The notes beneath the pieces are model-generated. The model saw only the letters and a program-made list of their open reading frames with translations, was not told the DNA's origin and made no database searches. A program made the position numbers and the translations under genes. 64,000 nt of DNA, from contig JANTUC010000003.1 in NCBI GenBank assembly GCA_026873275.1, positions 496,001 through 560,000 of the forward strand, given 5' to 3'. Shown here in pieces: positions 36,323 through 48,154 of the stretch (positions within the stretch are counted from its first letter, which is position 1; every line of letters starts with the position of its first letter). The stretch is from Pseudopithomyces maydicus (lineage: Eukaryota > Ascomycota > Dothideomycetes > Pleosporales > Didymosphaeriaceae).

Positions 36323-36564
36323 GCGTTTATTTTGCTGCAAGTAATATGTCATGTCTACCATATCATGTTTAACTCGTATGACCCCATGTCCTTTCGGTTA
36401 GCATATACTAGGCTGACATGAAGTATGTGTAAAAGAAGTGAAAGAGTTCAAATTAGGATAATTTGACCCGTGAAATCGAACTAAAGGGTCGTCTGAAGTG
36501 GTATAAGGCTAATCAACCGTTTGCAATACTGCGAACTCGCAAGTCCAAAACCCCCTTTATACAT
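36323..36564. other. Convergent 3' region
   Basis: A 242-bp AT-rich gap between the convergent DUF7708-like and DUF1749 genes. Confidence 0.5.
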
Positions 36565-37471
36565 CTACAGTCCTTCAACAAACCTGACAACTCTACCCAC
36601 CAAATCCTGCACCACCTCAACATCATCGCGATTAAGATTATGCGTCGCCCCCTGTACAACCCCGCCATTGACCTCATCAACCGCACCACCCCCTCCTTCA
36701 CATACCTCGCCCACATCTTCAACGTACCCTCCTGATCCACATCCGCAGGAATATAAGGATCCTTACTCCCCCACAAAAACATCATCTTCGTCCCCTGCGG
36801 TACCTTCCCAAACGTCCCCTTCAGCTTCTCCTCAGGCAGATCCGTACTGAAATAGTCATCATCCCCCCGAACGAAAACAAGCTATCCGCCCGATACGCCG
36901 TACACGGACTCTCAAACATCTCCAACACCCTGCTCCCCTTCTTCGGCAAAATCACATCCCCATCCCCGCTCTCGACCAACTTCCTCGCCAGCTTGACCGT
37001 CGCCTTCAGACTCTCTGCCAACTCCGCGTCGTCCGCAACGAGCGCGTCCCACCCCTGCCTATCGCTCACCCCCGCCTGCAAGATAGCCCCGTCTACAACA
37101 TCGCTGTACTGCGTGCTCCCAGTGAGGTACTCCATGATATCCTGGCACCCCGTCGAGTGCCCCATGAGCACGATCTTGGCACCCGGGCGCTGGCCCTTGA
37201 AAAACGCGATGCACTTCGCTAGCTCGGCGGCGTCGCGGGCGAGACTCCCTGTTCCCCAGCCGTCGTTGGCGGAGGAGAGCAGGACCTCAGCGATGGTCCA
37301 GGTGGGGGGCAGGGCTTTGGCGATAGAGGCGGGGTAGCGGACGGACATGAGGGTGTCGCCGAGGCCGCCTATCCATAGGATGAGGTTGGAGGTGGGGGTT
37401 GGGGATGTGGATGCGTGCTCGAATGCGGTGAGGCGTTTGGCGTAGAGGTGGAGGGTGCCGGGGTGGGACAT
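36565..37471 (-). CDS. DUF1749 alpha/beta-hydrolase (two apparent frame breaks)
   Basis: Fungal alpha/beta-hydrolase of about 302 residues if repaired. Family features are WIGGLGDT, the nucleophile elbow GHSTGCQD (Ser), and the late acid/His region GSKDPYIPAD with a His in the final third (ATHNLNRDD). The frame breaks at a C6 run (36863-36868, + strand) and a C5 run (36689-36693). One base added at each gives FGGDDDYFSTDLP and EGGGAVDEVNGG, and the whole gene becomes 909 nt ending at TAG 36565-36567. As written the protein stops early. A real pseudogene is possible, but the single-base homopolymer pattern suggests sequence error. Related proteins are weakly annotated esterases. Confidence 0.78.
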
Positions 37472-38194
37472 GGTGGGTTGGTGGGGATGGGGGATGGGGG
37501 ATGGCCAGATGTTTGGGTAGTTGTTTGAGTGGTTGTTTGAGAGTTTAGTACCGTGAGAGTAGATAGGATTATTGGTATTAGTAGGTGGTGTTGGAATCGT
37601 GACCGGAGAGGAGAGCTCGGAATTCTCGCTCCGAAGTTCGGAACTTATCTGATTGATCTTATCGCGTGGTGGGGTGGGACACAGACTTCTCGCCTACTGC
37701 AATCGACGAGAGGTGGGATTACTCGATTAAGAAGGTTCAATTTGGGCAGTACACATGAGCAAACTCACCTCACTATTTACTTGGTGGTCTGTCTTTCCAG
37801 TCTATTTATTAACGTTGTGTAAACGTGGTCAGACGATAACGACAATACTTGGTAAAATCATGAGATATTCGCTCGTCAAAGCTTTTGATACTTCTAAACA
37901 TTAACTATCCACATCCCCGCCTACCCGCCTACCCAAGCCACCATGACCCATGCCCCAACCGAAAGAAAGTGTCAGCCTCCCTGCGGCTGCCCCACCGATG
38001 CAATTGCCAACTCCTAATATATATATATAGCCGGGAGCGAGCGACTGAAAAGAGACATGAGAAGCGAACAGGCTAAGTTTTACAAGGCTGGTAGCTGAAT
38101 TGATAATCCCAAAACCCGAATCCTGTATGCAACATACGACATCAAAACCATGAATATAGCGTCGTTTCAAAGTACCCTCGCATTGTCATTACCC
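37472..38194. other. Intergenic: hydrolase promoter and ceramide synthase 3' flank
   Basis: No supported gene. A TA-repeat stretch (TATATATATATA-like, near 38017) and a CTACCCGC duplication near 37920 are the only structure seen. Confidence 0.45.
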
Positions 38195-39740
38195 CTAATT
38201 TTGGTTCTTCTTCCTCTCCCTGACGCGGGATGCGATGCTCCCGGCGTCACTGGCGGTCGTGGGCTTGTCGGGCGTTGCGATCTCCTTTCCGTTTAGGAAG
38301 ACCTTTGGGGTGCCATTGGAAGTGCCGTTTGCGTTTGCTTTTCCGTTGGGCGTCTTTTTCGGAGTCTTCTTTTCGGTCGTTTCCTCGGCGTCGCTTTCCT
38401 CGTATTCACTCCTGTCGTCGTCGGCCGTGCTGTATCGGATGAAACGATACGCGATGCGGCAAATCAAGAACCACCAGAACAAGTTCACAGCCTGCAGACT
38501 GGCAAGCAGCGCGAAGGTAATGATCTGTGAGATCCAGCACTTGTACTGCTGGGTCTCCCAGTTGAGCTCGTAGGGACCAATGGTCTTGAATTCGGTCAGG
38601 ATGGAGTAGAGAACGCGCAGGTTCACGTAGTGGCGGAGATAGCCCCAGGCGCACATGAAGACGAAGAAGTACGGTCCAGTGATGGGCGAATCAAGATAGT
38701 TGAGAATCTTGGAGGTCTGTTATTCCGTCAGTGAGGGTTCCTAGGTGAAATCAGGGCAAGACTTACAGCAAGGAAGAAGTCGGAAATATCCATGGTAATG
38801 TAAATGGCCAGACCCATGTAGGTGAAGTGGAAGCGGTAACTGCACCAAATCAAAGTCAAGGTGATGAAGTGGTGTGCAACAAATTCCTTGAAGTCCTTGC
38901 GGGGCTTTTCCAATCCAAGCAGAAGTACAATCATTTGTTGCGCCCAGTAGCTCGCTTGCAACAAGTAGTAGGCCTTGAAGATGGCTTCGTGCGTCTTGTG
39001 CGGGAAACCCTCATACATGGCCTTCGTGTTGAAGTACCAAACCGGCGTCCTGCTCATGACATACAAGCCGAAGGGCCCGTAGATGGCGAAGTACATGGCG
39101 GTGTAAAATTGTTCCATAAATCTGGCCTGCTTGGCGCGAGACTTGATGCCGCAGCGGATCGCAATAGGCCGGATGAAGCGCTGCATAAGGAACTCGCGGG
39201 TGAAAGAGAAGACAACGGTATAGAAGGCCACGAAGGCGAAGTCGCGTCCACCTTTGCCATATTGGATGGGTGCGGCGGGGTCCGAGCCTGGTTCTCGTGG
39301 AAGTGGGTAGGAGAGGAACAGGGCCGCGGATATGGGGTTCTTCGGCGAGGGGTTGACGAGATAGAGCGACAGTATGATGAGAACCAAGTTAAGCGGCAGG
39401 ACCCAAGTATGTCGCATGCAGGTACGCTTATATTTGGAGAGGGCGCGCCGTATCGAACGGCGCTTCGAGCGGCGGCCAGACTTCTCGCGCTGCGTCATGT
39501 TAGCACTGCAGGTCCTCGGTAGCAGTACCGGAGACATACTGTCGGCTCTGTAGGCGTCGCAGGCGGAGTCCCTCCCCCTCCTAGTGTCGCGAAAGCTGGC
39601 ACATTTGTATCGCCGGGCAGCTCAGCACCTAATCCGCTGCTCTTCCTCCGTCGTACGCTCCCGCTCTTCCCACTCCGGCTCTCCTTCTTCGAAACACCCG
39701 TCTGCAGCGAGGGGAACGGCTCGACGTCGCCGGAAGACAT
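38195..39740 (-). CDS. LAG1: Ceramide synthase (TLC/Lag1 domain)
   Basis: ER membrane enzyme that acylates sphingoid bases with acyl-CoA. 481 residues in three exons: 39540-39740, 38767-39489, 38195-38716. Exon 1 encodes a Ser/Pro-rich cytosolic tail. The intron after it carries a CTAAC branch point (GTGCTAACATG) 13 nt before its ACGCAG end. The TLC domain has the Lag1 motif at EFVAHHFITLTLIWCSYRFHFTYMG (active-site HH) and DISDFFLA. The C-terminal tail is Lys/Glu-rich with Asn-Gly repeats and ends ERKKNQN. Several hydrophobic helices are visible. Filamentous fungi usually have two paralogues (Lag1 and Bar1 type); I cannot decide which this is. Confidence 0.92.
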
Positions 39741-40487
39741 TTTGATGCGCGCAAATTCAGGTGGGAGAGGAGAATGCGAAACTTGCATGTGAGGGCCGGG
39801 CGGAGCGGAGGTGTGCATTTCGGGCTAGGAAAGGAGCGTGTGCCAAGAAACAAAGAGCGGTTTCGTGATTGGGCGGATCAGCGTCGAGAAATTGCATCTC
39901 ACAAAGACAAGGCGCTGCGCTTCCGACCGTCTTTTGAACACATTTTGGATTCTGCATTTTCCGACACGCCCGTCGACATGATTGCGGTGTTCATGTCTGC
40001 TTCGGCCGATCGGAAAGCGCGGGCGCCGCGACTTCCATCATTTGCTCTTTCGTCACGGTTACAGAGGCCCCGATCTTACAGTCAACCCCCTGAGCCATTG
40101 CTCGGAAACTCGGCATCATGATTGGTTATTCGAGTGACCGAGCAATCAGGGGTCGGAGGCCGCGGGTATCCCATTCGAGCTTGAAGAGTGCCTCGAGAAC
40201 TTGGCGACGTATACAAAATCCATCTCTAGATGGAGACTGTAGTAGGGTTGCCATTTGCAGAGGGATATCCATGGAGGGTCCTTCACCATCTTTGCCAATC
40301 ACAAAAGCCGCACAGCAGCCTCATGTGATCACTCGCGCGTAGTTTGATAGATAAATTGTGTATCCCAGGATAACGTAGGGTATGGTATAAATCAATCGTC
40401 TTATCTGTACTGAAATCTACACGAATTGTACACCGCCAATATGGCTGGGAATATAATACATGTTGCAACACCCATTTTGCACAGCCA
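39741..40487. other. Intergenic: ceramide synthase promoter and MHR1 3' flank
   Basis: No supported gene. A + strand frame at 39774-40121 is open but lacks any recognisable feature. Confidence 0.45.
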
Positions 40488-42024
40488 TTAGGCTTCTGCA
40501 CGCTTGAATGGGTTCTTTCCGGGGAGGTATTTCCACACACCAGTCTTTTCCTCTGACTCCGGCTCAGCCTCAGGCTCTTCTAGCCCTTGTGCCCTCAACG
40601 CCTTACGCTCCATGTCCTTAATCATACCCTGCACTTCATCATCAACAGAAATTTGGTATTGTTCCGCGTTCAAGAAGTGAATATCTTGTCTCGAACTTCG
40701 CAAATCGAGATTGTCGTGAGCAACTGCCTCGGGCCACTTGTCAGCTGCGTACTCGGCATTACGCAGATCCGCCCATTTGATTTCGATATCCATTGCAAAC
40801 GGGCGGGGAAGTTGTTTCTTGTGTTCAGCAGGAAGGATATCCCGAGTTACGGGGTGATCTCGTGTCTCGGCTCGCAATTTCGCATGGAAAGCGTCCTCCA
40901 GTTTCATGAGCTCGGCCTGCTTCTCAGCAACTTCGACGGGGTCGCCTTTCAATGCAATCTCCCGCTTCAATGTCTCAAGTCTTTCCTCCGCACCAGCCGC
41001 CCTAGCTGGGGCAGCCTTGGCAGCGTGTTCTTCTTGCATTTTCGTGAACTCTTCCGTCCCTTCGGTTTGCTTGAGCTGCTCCATCTTTCTACGTGCTCGC
41101 AGAACTCTTCGCAAGCGAACTTCGTGTCCCTTCTTCGCATCATTCAAACGCTTCACGTCCGCCTCATCTCGATTACGCTTCGTTCCAAGCTGGAACTCCA
41201 GGCTCTTAATCTGCGCTTCCAGCCACTTGGGGTCGTTGGCCTCCTTGCCACCTTGTACCAATGCCTCAGCCTCGCCCCACATCTTCTTCATCAACCCAAG
41301 CGAAATCTTCTCTTGCTCAAAGAATCTTCGTCGCATATCGACCGACTGGCGCTGTTGGATTTGCAATACTTCGGCCAAATCTGCGCTGGAATTTGCAACC
41401 TGGTTCATGATCTTCCTCATTCGAGCGTGGGCCGGCAATCTGATCCACTCCGGGTTTGTCTTGTCCCAGGATGTCTCGTGCAGATGGCGGAACTCACGAA
41501 GCTTGCGGAAAGCTTGGAGGCCTTGCTCGGGGAATGGGAAAGTGATGACGCAATGAGGTGTCCATTCGTCAGGTCGGATGGATTGGGGTTTGGAATGCTT
41601 GCCGAGGAAAGGGAGTTGGTCGAGGTGGTATTGCTAGAAAGGCGTCAGAGCAAAGTTGTGAGAAAAGTGACTGGCGACGTACATCGAGCAGCTCATTAAG
41701 TGAGTAGATGACCTGCCCGGTCTTGATGTTGGCGAAGACGTAGATGATCTGGCCGTGCTTCGCGGTGCCTTGTGGGTCGACCAGGTCTCTGACAGTGTGC
41801 GGCTTGTAAGACAGCCTGTGGGGTTTCTTGCCAGGCTGCTGTTTCCATTTCGGGTTGACGACGACGTGCAGACTCAAGGGGGTCTGCGGCTTGGAAAGGT
41901 CGAGGGCGTGGGCGCGCAGTCGGGTGTGTAATTTGTCTTCCTGGCCGGCGACGAAGCGGTGGAGATTGGGCGGAGCCAGCTGCTTGGGCGCCCTGAAGCG
42001 CAGCTTCGCCAGATTGCGCGGCAT
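40488..42024 (-). CDS. MHR1: Mhr1 / mitochondrial large ribosomal subunit protein mL67
   Basis: Mitochondrial protein named for homologous recombination/transcription in yeast and found in fungal mitoribosomes as mL67. 495 residues in two exons: 41683-42024 and 40488-41633. The N-terminal family core is diagnostic (YVFANIKTGQVIYSL; PDEWTPHCVITFP; ETSWDKTNPEWIRLP). An unusually long, charged, Lys/Glu-rich coiled-coil extension follows (about residues 200-440), as in filamentous fungi. A 370-codon + strand frame opposite (40587-41699) is a composition shadow. The gene is divergent from the UVRAG-like gene. Confidence 0.88.
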
Positions 42025-42373
42025 CGTGGGCGGCGAATTGACGATGGCGATGGGGCGCTTCGAGGTCAATTGATGCCGTCGACTTCGCAAAACTTCAGAA
42101 GTTCACTGGAGCACGGACCATCTCACGTACAGGGTCGCGGCTTCCGCGTGCATTGTCGCTCCAATGCGGCAGGTCCACGATGCCGCGCGTGCCTGCCTCT
42201 TCAACCGTCGACACCGCGTAGCCCGCCAAAGACCATGCAAACGGCCGACGGTCCGTCTGCTTCACATTTCTCGTGTTATGCTTTCCCGGCAAACCTCCAC
42301 ACATTAAGCTCGCTCTGCCGCTGTGGCGTCCGTTGACACCTCCGCACCATAGCTCCGGCTACCCAGCAGCAGC
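42025..42373. promoter_or_regulatory. Divergent promoter of MHR1 and the UVRAG-like gene
   Basis: A 349-bp gap between two divergent start codons. No specific motif is claimed. Confidence 0.45.
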
Positions 42374-44367
42374 ATGCCAGGCAGCGAGCATCCCCCGCAC
42401 CACGAGGTTGATGTCTCACCTCTGGCCCGTGACCTCCCTTGGCTACTCCCCTATGTATGGTGCGCTGTCAGGGCTGCCATTGCGCTGCTAACCCACCGCA
42501 GAACCGGAAGCTCAGGCACCTCCAAGGCATCACCATTCGAAACCTCACCCTCGCCCCGACCCCTTCGCGCCCGCGCGGAAAGACCATTGATGATGACGCC
42601 GTACCCAGCACACTCAAGTCACCTACCAAAGCATTGGCGCTGCGTGAGAGTCGAGGTCTCACCCATTCACGGTCATCGAGCGACTTGAAGGGCCGCCATG
42701 GCAACGATGAAAATGCCCACCACCTGTCTCCAGAGAAACCTCAGAGGCCCGGAATTTCGGGGGGACTCCGTAGAAGAAGCACGCTGGAATGGACAGGCGC
42801 AACCCCGCTTGTCAGACAGAAGAAGCTCGAGGACATCGCCGACACTCGCATGGCAGACACCTTCTTCACAATCCACGTGGACGGCCATGAAGACCCCGTC
42901 TATATTTCTGAAGTGGCAGAGAAAACGATCAATCCTAATTTCCGCTTCTTTGACCTGTCCTCGTCTGGGCCTGCCGTTACGCGACTTGACAAGCTTACTG
43001 TCAATGTATGGGCGAAGAATGAGAGCACAAACGGCTGGCACTACTTGATCCAATTTTCAGCTCACTTGGGATCACTTCAATTCATCGGAAAGAGCTTGGA
43101 GAAGTTCAGGCGCCCGCTACCGCAGAATTGTCTCCTCTTCCACATGACAGATGGCATCTATACAAGCTTAACCGATATGCCTATCGACGAGATGCTTCGC
43201 TCAAATCATCTCGCGCCACCCAAGGAGAATCCAGAAGGGCCCTTGAATAGCTCTTCCTATGACGCTATCCTACGATTGAATACACTCGATGACTGCATTC
43301 AAGACGCTTTGGCGACGAGGGACCGTCTGGCTAGCGAGATGGAAGCAATACTGAGAGATAATCGCGAGGGAATCGATGCTGTGGATCAAGTGCCAGAGGC
43401 TGAAGATCGGTTGAAGACCGTTGAGGCTGCTGTCGTTGCAGAAAGACGCCGAGTTGAAGCTACACGAAGACGGGTCGAAGAGAAGCGGGCCAACACACAG
43501 CGACGCAGAGAGCTTATGCAGAAAGGGCGGGAATCGCAAGATCAAAGAGAGAAAGAAGTGACAGTAGAGAGAGCCAAACACGCAGCGTTGAGAGAAAGTA
43601 GCATCCAGTCACAGGAAGACATCGCCGGACAACAAAGGAGGCTGTGCGAAGATCTCCAAAAGATCTACCCCATTGAACCAGTGAAAGGAAAGGCGCTGTT
43701 GTTCACTGTATGTGGACTCCTATTGCCTAATGGCGAGTTCGAAGACGCCAAAGAGGACGTGACCTCCGCGGCGTTGGGTTATGTTGCGGAGATAGTCTCC
43801 ATACTGTCACTTTATTATAACCTGCTACTACCTTACCCCATCACAGTAAGCGGTTCAAACTCTACCATCGACGACCCGCTCGCCATGAGTAGAACCTCGC
43901 AGCCTACACCTCGCACCTTTCCATTGTTCATGAAAGGCGTCGTTCGCTATAGATTCGAGTACGCTGTTTTCTTATTGAACAAGAACATTGAGATTATTTC
44001 CAACCACATTGGAATCAAGCCGTTGGATAATCAACAAACGCTTCCGAATCTCAAATACATGCTTTTTGTGGCGACAGCCGGCAAGGGTGAACTCCCTGCA
44101 CGCAAGGCTGGTGGTATAAAGGGCTTACTGAGGCAACAAGGCATACTTTCAAGGACCGCCAGCATGGACAGCACCGGTACGGCGAGTAGCACTAACACTG
44201 CTATAATAGAGCCAAAACCTCCACTCCAATTACGTGCTAATGGGGCGAGGCAGGGACATCCATCCGGATTTGATGAGAACAACTCGGGGGCGGCTTCCAG
44301 AAGAAAGGGAACGGCGTATTCCCAAGGAGCCCGCTGCGAGAAACGGGATGAGGTTGTTAATGTCTAG
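42374..44367 (+). CDS. UVRAG/Vps38-like PI3-kinase complex subunit
   Basis: Probable subunit of Vps34 complex II, acting in endosomal sorting and autophagy. About 648 residues in two exons (42374-42454 and 42502-44367); the 47-nt intron has a GCTAACC branch site. The N terminus (NRKLRHLQGITIRNLTL) and C2-like region (DTFFTIHVDG to WHYLIQFSAHLG) precede a long coiled coil (AEERRRVEATRRRVEEKR-type, about residues 300-430). The BARA-type C-terminal region follows (SAALGYVAEIVSILSLYYNLLLPYPI; FPLFMKG; RFEYAVFLLNKNIEII). The extreme C terminus is doubtful: one added G in the G5 run 44286-44290 would instead end SPLRETG at 44351. Confidence 0.83.
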
Positions 44368-44720
44368 TCATTGGCCTGTTCAAAAGCAGTTTCATTGGGT
44401 CCTTACTGCAGTCGATCTGTTGCATCTGGCGTTCATCTGTGTTTTTCGAGGGCTTGGATCCAGCATTGCTCTGAACAGTATCTGAACTAGCCACTTTGAC
44501 CCACGATTCTAAGTACATAACCCCTTACAATTTTATAATATTTGCAATTCTCCTCTTGGCCATCCTGATAACTATTATGCTTCTTGAAATTCAAGCATGC
44601 CTTTGAGGTTGACAGTGACGTCGGAACAGTTCCGGACATCCCGGAAGCTTACGCCAAGTACGTACCTAGGTATTTTTGTCATCGTCGAGATCGCAGCTCT
44701 GTTTCCTGAATATACCGAAT
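44368..44720. other. Intergenic region before the second Zn2Cys6 gene
   Basis: AT-rich 3' flank, then a short leader. No supported gene. Confidence 0.45.
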
Positions 44721-46499
44721 ATGCCTCGCAAGCGCGCGGTACGAGTTTGCGGTGTCTGCCACGATCGTAAAATTCGCTGCGATATCGATATCAATGGTGT
44801 GCCATGCTCAAAATGTGTAGAGCTCAGCGAGACATGCATCATACGAACAAGAAAACAGTACCCGTAAGTCAATCCACCTGTTCTGGTCGTACATAGAAAC
44901 AACTGTATTTTCATTCAAATATAACTATGTACACGTGGTGCAGGCTGGAATTGGATGGACTGCTGTCGTGCAAATCCTAGAGTTGAGCTTACCATGTGCT
45001 TGCAGACCGCGAAAGCCCGCCCAACACCGCCAGCGTCTGATCTCACAAAAATCCCCAGAAAGCACTCCAGAAGAGGAAGAAAGTCATGCATCCACACCAA
45101 TCTCCCACCAAGATCTCGCCATGATCGTCGCAGCTGCCGTCCCAGAACCCAGCACCAGGATAGCATCCTTTTTTGTGGGCGACGGCGGTTACGGTGCTAT
45201 TCTCGATGCTATTGATCCCTCCTCCCAGCGGCATTTTCAAATATTTGCTGCTGCAGAAAAAGCCCTTTCTATCGAGGATCTGGAGTACCTGAAGGTGAAA
45301 GGTTGTTTCACGCTTCCAGAGTGTCGAGCAGAGCTTCTTGAGGCGTACTTCCGTTACGTGCATCCCACGTTCCCTGTCATCGATGCTCGCTCTTTTCTTT
45401 CACAATACGCGGCAAAGGGGTTCGAAGGGATTAATCTCTTGCTTCTCTGGAGCATTTTCTCTGTGAGCGCTAGCTACGTTCCTAATATAGAAGGGGGAGG
45501 ATCGCGTGTAAGGAGACGTATACGGCCCGCGCGAAATTACTCTTTGATATCAGCCATGAGAACGATAAGACCGTACTAGTACAATCTGCGTTGCTGATAA
45601 GTTTCTGGTATGCCGATACAGATGACGTGAAGCAGAGTTGGTATTGGACAGGTGTAGCTTTCAGCATCGCGCAGGCACTCGGACTGCACAGTAAGTTCGA
45701 TGCCACCAGTTCAGAAACTATACTCAAGAAGGAGGATACGACGTGGTACAACATCTGGCTCTGCTGCTTTGTGCGAGACGTCTGGCAAGCTTTCTGGAAA
45801 GGCAGACCAGTCCGTCTCTTAACAACCGTTGGAGTCCCTTCTACACAGCACGATGGAGCCCAGCTCCTCACAGACCTGGTCCTCCACGGAAAACTCTTAT
45901 ATACGCCAAACGAGGCGAAAGAAATCGGGAGGATGTGGCGAGCCCTCATCGCGATCAGCAATGCTCTCCGCGAGATCATCACCACCAGGTCCCCTCCCTC
46001 CGCGACCGAAACGGAACGACTGAAAACCTGCTTCAAGCATCTCCCCGAGAGTATCCCAACACCAACGCCCCAGCACGTAGTCCGCCACCTCCAACTCTAC
46101 CACTGCGCAGCGCGAATCTGCCTATCGAGAGTTACGCACGAGAAGGTAGAGGCGAGAAGCGCCGCAGACGACATGACCAGCATCGTCCTCAGTTTCCTCC
46201 AACAAGACACGGTGACGTACGCCGCGCCTGTCACGATACCGCTACTCGTTCCAGCAATAGCCACGTACCTCGCTATATGGAAGACGGACCGCGAAAAGAT
46301 GAACGAGCAGCTTGATGTCTATGGACGGTTTTTGGCTGCCGTAGGGGATAATCACCCTGCTGGGATGATGTTGAAGATGGTTGTTGAGGCAGCTCAGAAG
46401 GTTATTGTGGAGAAGCAAGGTGAGGTAGTGAGACAGGAGGATTGTTCGATGACGTTGGGGGTAGTGAGTTGTATGATTTTGAGCAGGGGGGTTCTTTGA
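44721..46499 (+). CDS. Zn2Cys6 transcription factor with fungal-specific regulatory domain
   Basis: Nuclear regulator of about 545 residues. Exon 1 (44721-44863) encodes the N-terminal zinc cluster with spacing C-x2-C-x6-C-x8-C-x2-C-x6-C (starts MPRKRAVRVCGVC). Exon 2 (45006-46499) encodes the fungal_trans middle domain (AYFRYVHPTFPVID; LLLLWSIFSVSASYVP; SFWYADTDDVKQSWYWTGVAFSIAQALGLH). The frame breaks at a G5 run (45493-45497); one added G restores PNIEGGRIACKETYTARAKLLFD, and the total then equals 1638 nt, a whole number of codons. It is the likely local regulator for the oxidoreductase block to 54.6 kb; that link is inference from position. Confidence 0.83.
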
Positions 46500-46689
46500 T
46501 GTTTCGTGGATGGATGATTCGTCTTTGTGCATATAGAGTTAAATATGGGCGTGAGCGATCAGGATGAGTAAAACTATAGAAGCATCTAAAAGTATGTTAT
46601 GTTTATCCTCTTGAGAATCAATATACTAGAGAAGGTATCGTACACTATCCGTCAGCCAAGGACAACCCACACTGAAAAATGGCTTCCTA
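46500..46689. other. Convergent 3' region
   Basis: A 190-bp AT-rich gap between the regulator and the dehydrogenase gene; no gene. Confidence 0.5.
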
Positions 46690-48154
46690 TCACTTTCTTT
46701 CCATCAAGAGGTCACTATTGACCTCCTTCAAGCTAGCGCATCCCGCAAGACCTACATTGATTTCCAACTCCGCCAGCAAACTCTTCAGCACATGTCTCGC
46801 GCCTTTCTCTCCCTCGTGTGCAAGCCCCCAAAGTATAGGGCGTCCAATTTGCACAAAGTCGGCTCCAAGAGCGATCGCTTTGAAGATGTCTGAGCCAGAC
46901 CGTATACCACTATCGAAGCCGATGGTCAATTTTCCTTTGACCGCTTCGACAATAGACGGAAGGGTATCGAGCGAGCCAATGGCGCCATCAATCTGACGAC
47001 CACCATGCTACTTCCAATCAGTCCGGGGAAACACAAGAGCTGGGGGGAGCTATACGTTACTAACAATCACCCCATCCAACCCATATTCAAGCGCCAGTTT
47101 CGCATCTTCCGCGCTCTGCACACCTTTCAGCAGAATCGGCTTATCTCCCTTCTCACAATTAGCACCACTCACTTCCACACAACACAGCAACCAAAATCAC
47201 GAACCCATATCTCCCTCAGCTTCTTCAGATCCCCCCACACGGGACTCACCCCGGCGACGTAACAATCGCATGATACAACGCCGCCAACTGCTTCTGCTCC
47301 GCCGTCGCATTCCCAGCCAGCGGATCAAACCCCAACTTCTCACGCACAACCGGATCCTCCAACCCAATCTGCACGCCCTCCCCCAGGGCAAAGGGAAATA
47401 CCCCTTGTCCAGGTCCCTTGTCCGCCATCCAAAGTCCCACGTATCCACCGTCACGACTAGCGCTTCGTACCCGTTCTGCTTGGCAGTCGTGACGTACGAC
47501 TTCAATAGGTCATCGTCAGACGGCCAATAGAGCTGATACCAGCGCGGGTTGTCCTCGCCATTTGCCTCTGCTGCGTCGGCGAACCCGGTGCTTGATGCCG
47601 TGCTGAGAGTAAAGGGGAGGCCGTGCTCGCCCCATATTTTGGCGGTGGCGCGTTCGCCGGTGGGGTGAAAGAGGGTTTGGACGCCGATGGGGGCCATTAC
47701 TATGGGGGGGGAGGGTGCGGTTGAAGAGGGTGGTGCTGAGGTTACGTTTTGGGTGGATGGGTTTCATCATTCGGGGGACGATTTGCCACTGTCATATAAG
47801 CTTTAGTTGGGGTTTTTGCGGTGAATTGGAATGGATGGGACTTACGCGGTCAAAGGCGGCTCGGTTGGCGTTGATGGTGGTTTCTAGACCGGCGCCTCCG
47901 GCGGCGTAGTCGTAGGCCTCTGGTCGGAGACGCTTCTTTGCGGATGCTTCGAGGCGGTCGTAGTTGGTTGGTGCGATGGGGGTTTCGTTGTACAGTGCAG
48001 TCTTCAAGTAGAGTGAAGGGCCATAAGATGCATAGCGTTCAGATCCAGGTGGTGGGTTGAGAGCCGCGTTTACTATTTCTTGTGCAGATTGAGCTTGTCC
48101 CCATTCTACAAATAGATATGATGCTGCGCAGTAGATGAGGGCCGAAGGTTTCAT
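46690..48154 (-). CDS. Secreted FMN-dependent alpha-hydroxyacid dehydrogenase (frame-broken as written)
   Basis: Family of lactate/glycolate oxidases and cytochrome b2 flavin domains. It starts with a signal peptide (MKPSALIYCAASYLFVEWGQA), unusual for the family but known in fungi. Flavin and catalytic motifs: YDYAAGGAG, VMAPIGVQ, TVDTWDFGWR, then SNHGGRQ across an intron (catalytic His and Arg) and DSGIRSGSDI plus GADFVQIGRP. Introns lie at about 47789-47845 (CGC to TGG), 47126-47182 and 47014-47071. Three reading-frame problems: a C8 run at 47704-47711, one base missing near 47393-47400 (YFPF/ALGEG), and a C4 run at 47249-47252. Pseudogene or assembly error. Confidence 0.75.

Noticed and set aside
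40587..41699. 370-codon + strand frame opposite MHR1
   Set aside because: It lies entirely antisense to a conserved gene; open because of the Lys/Glu-rich codons of that gene.
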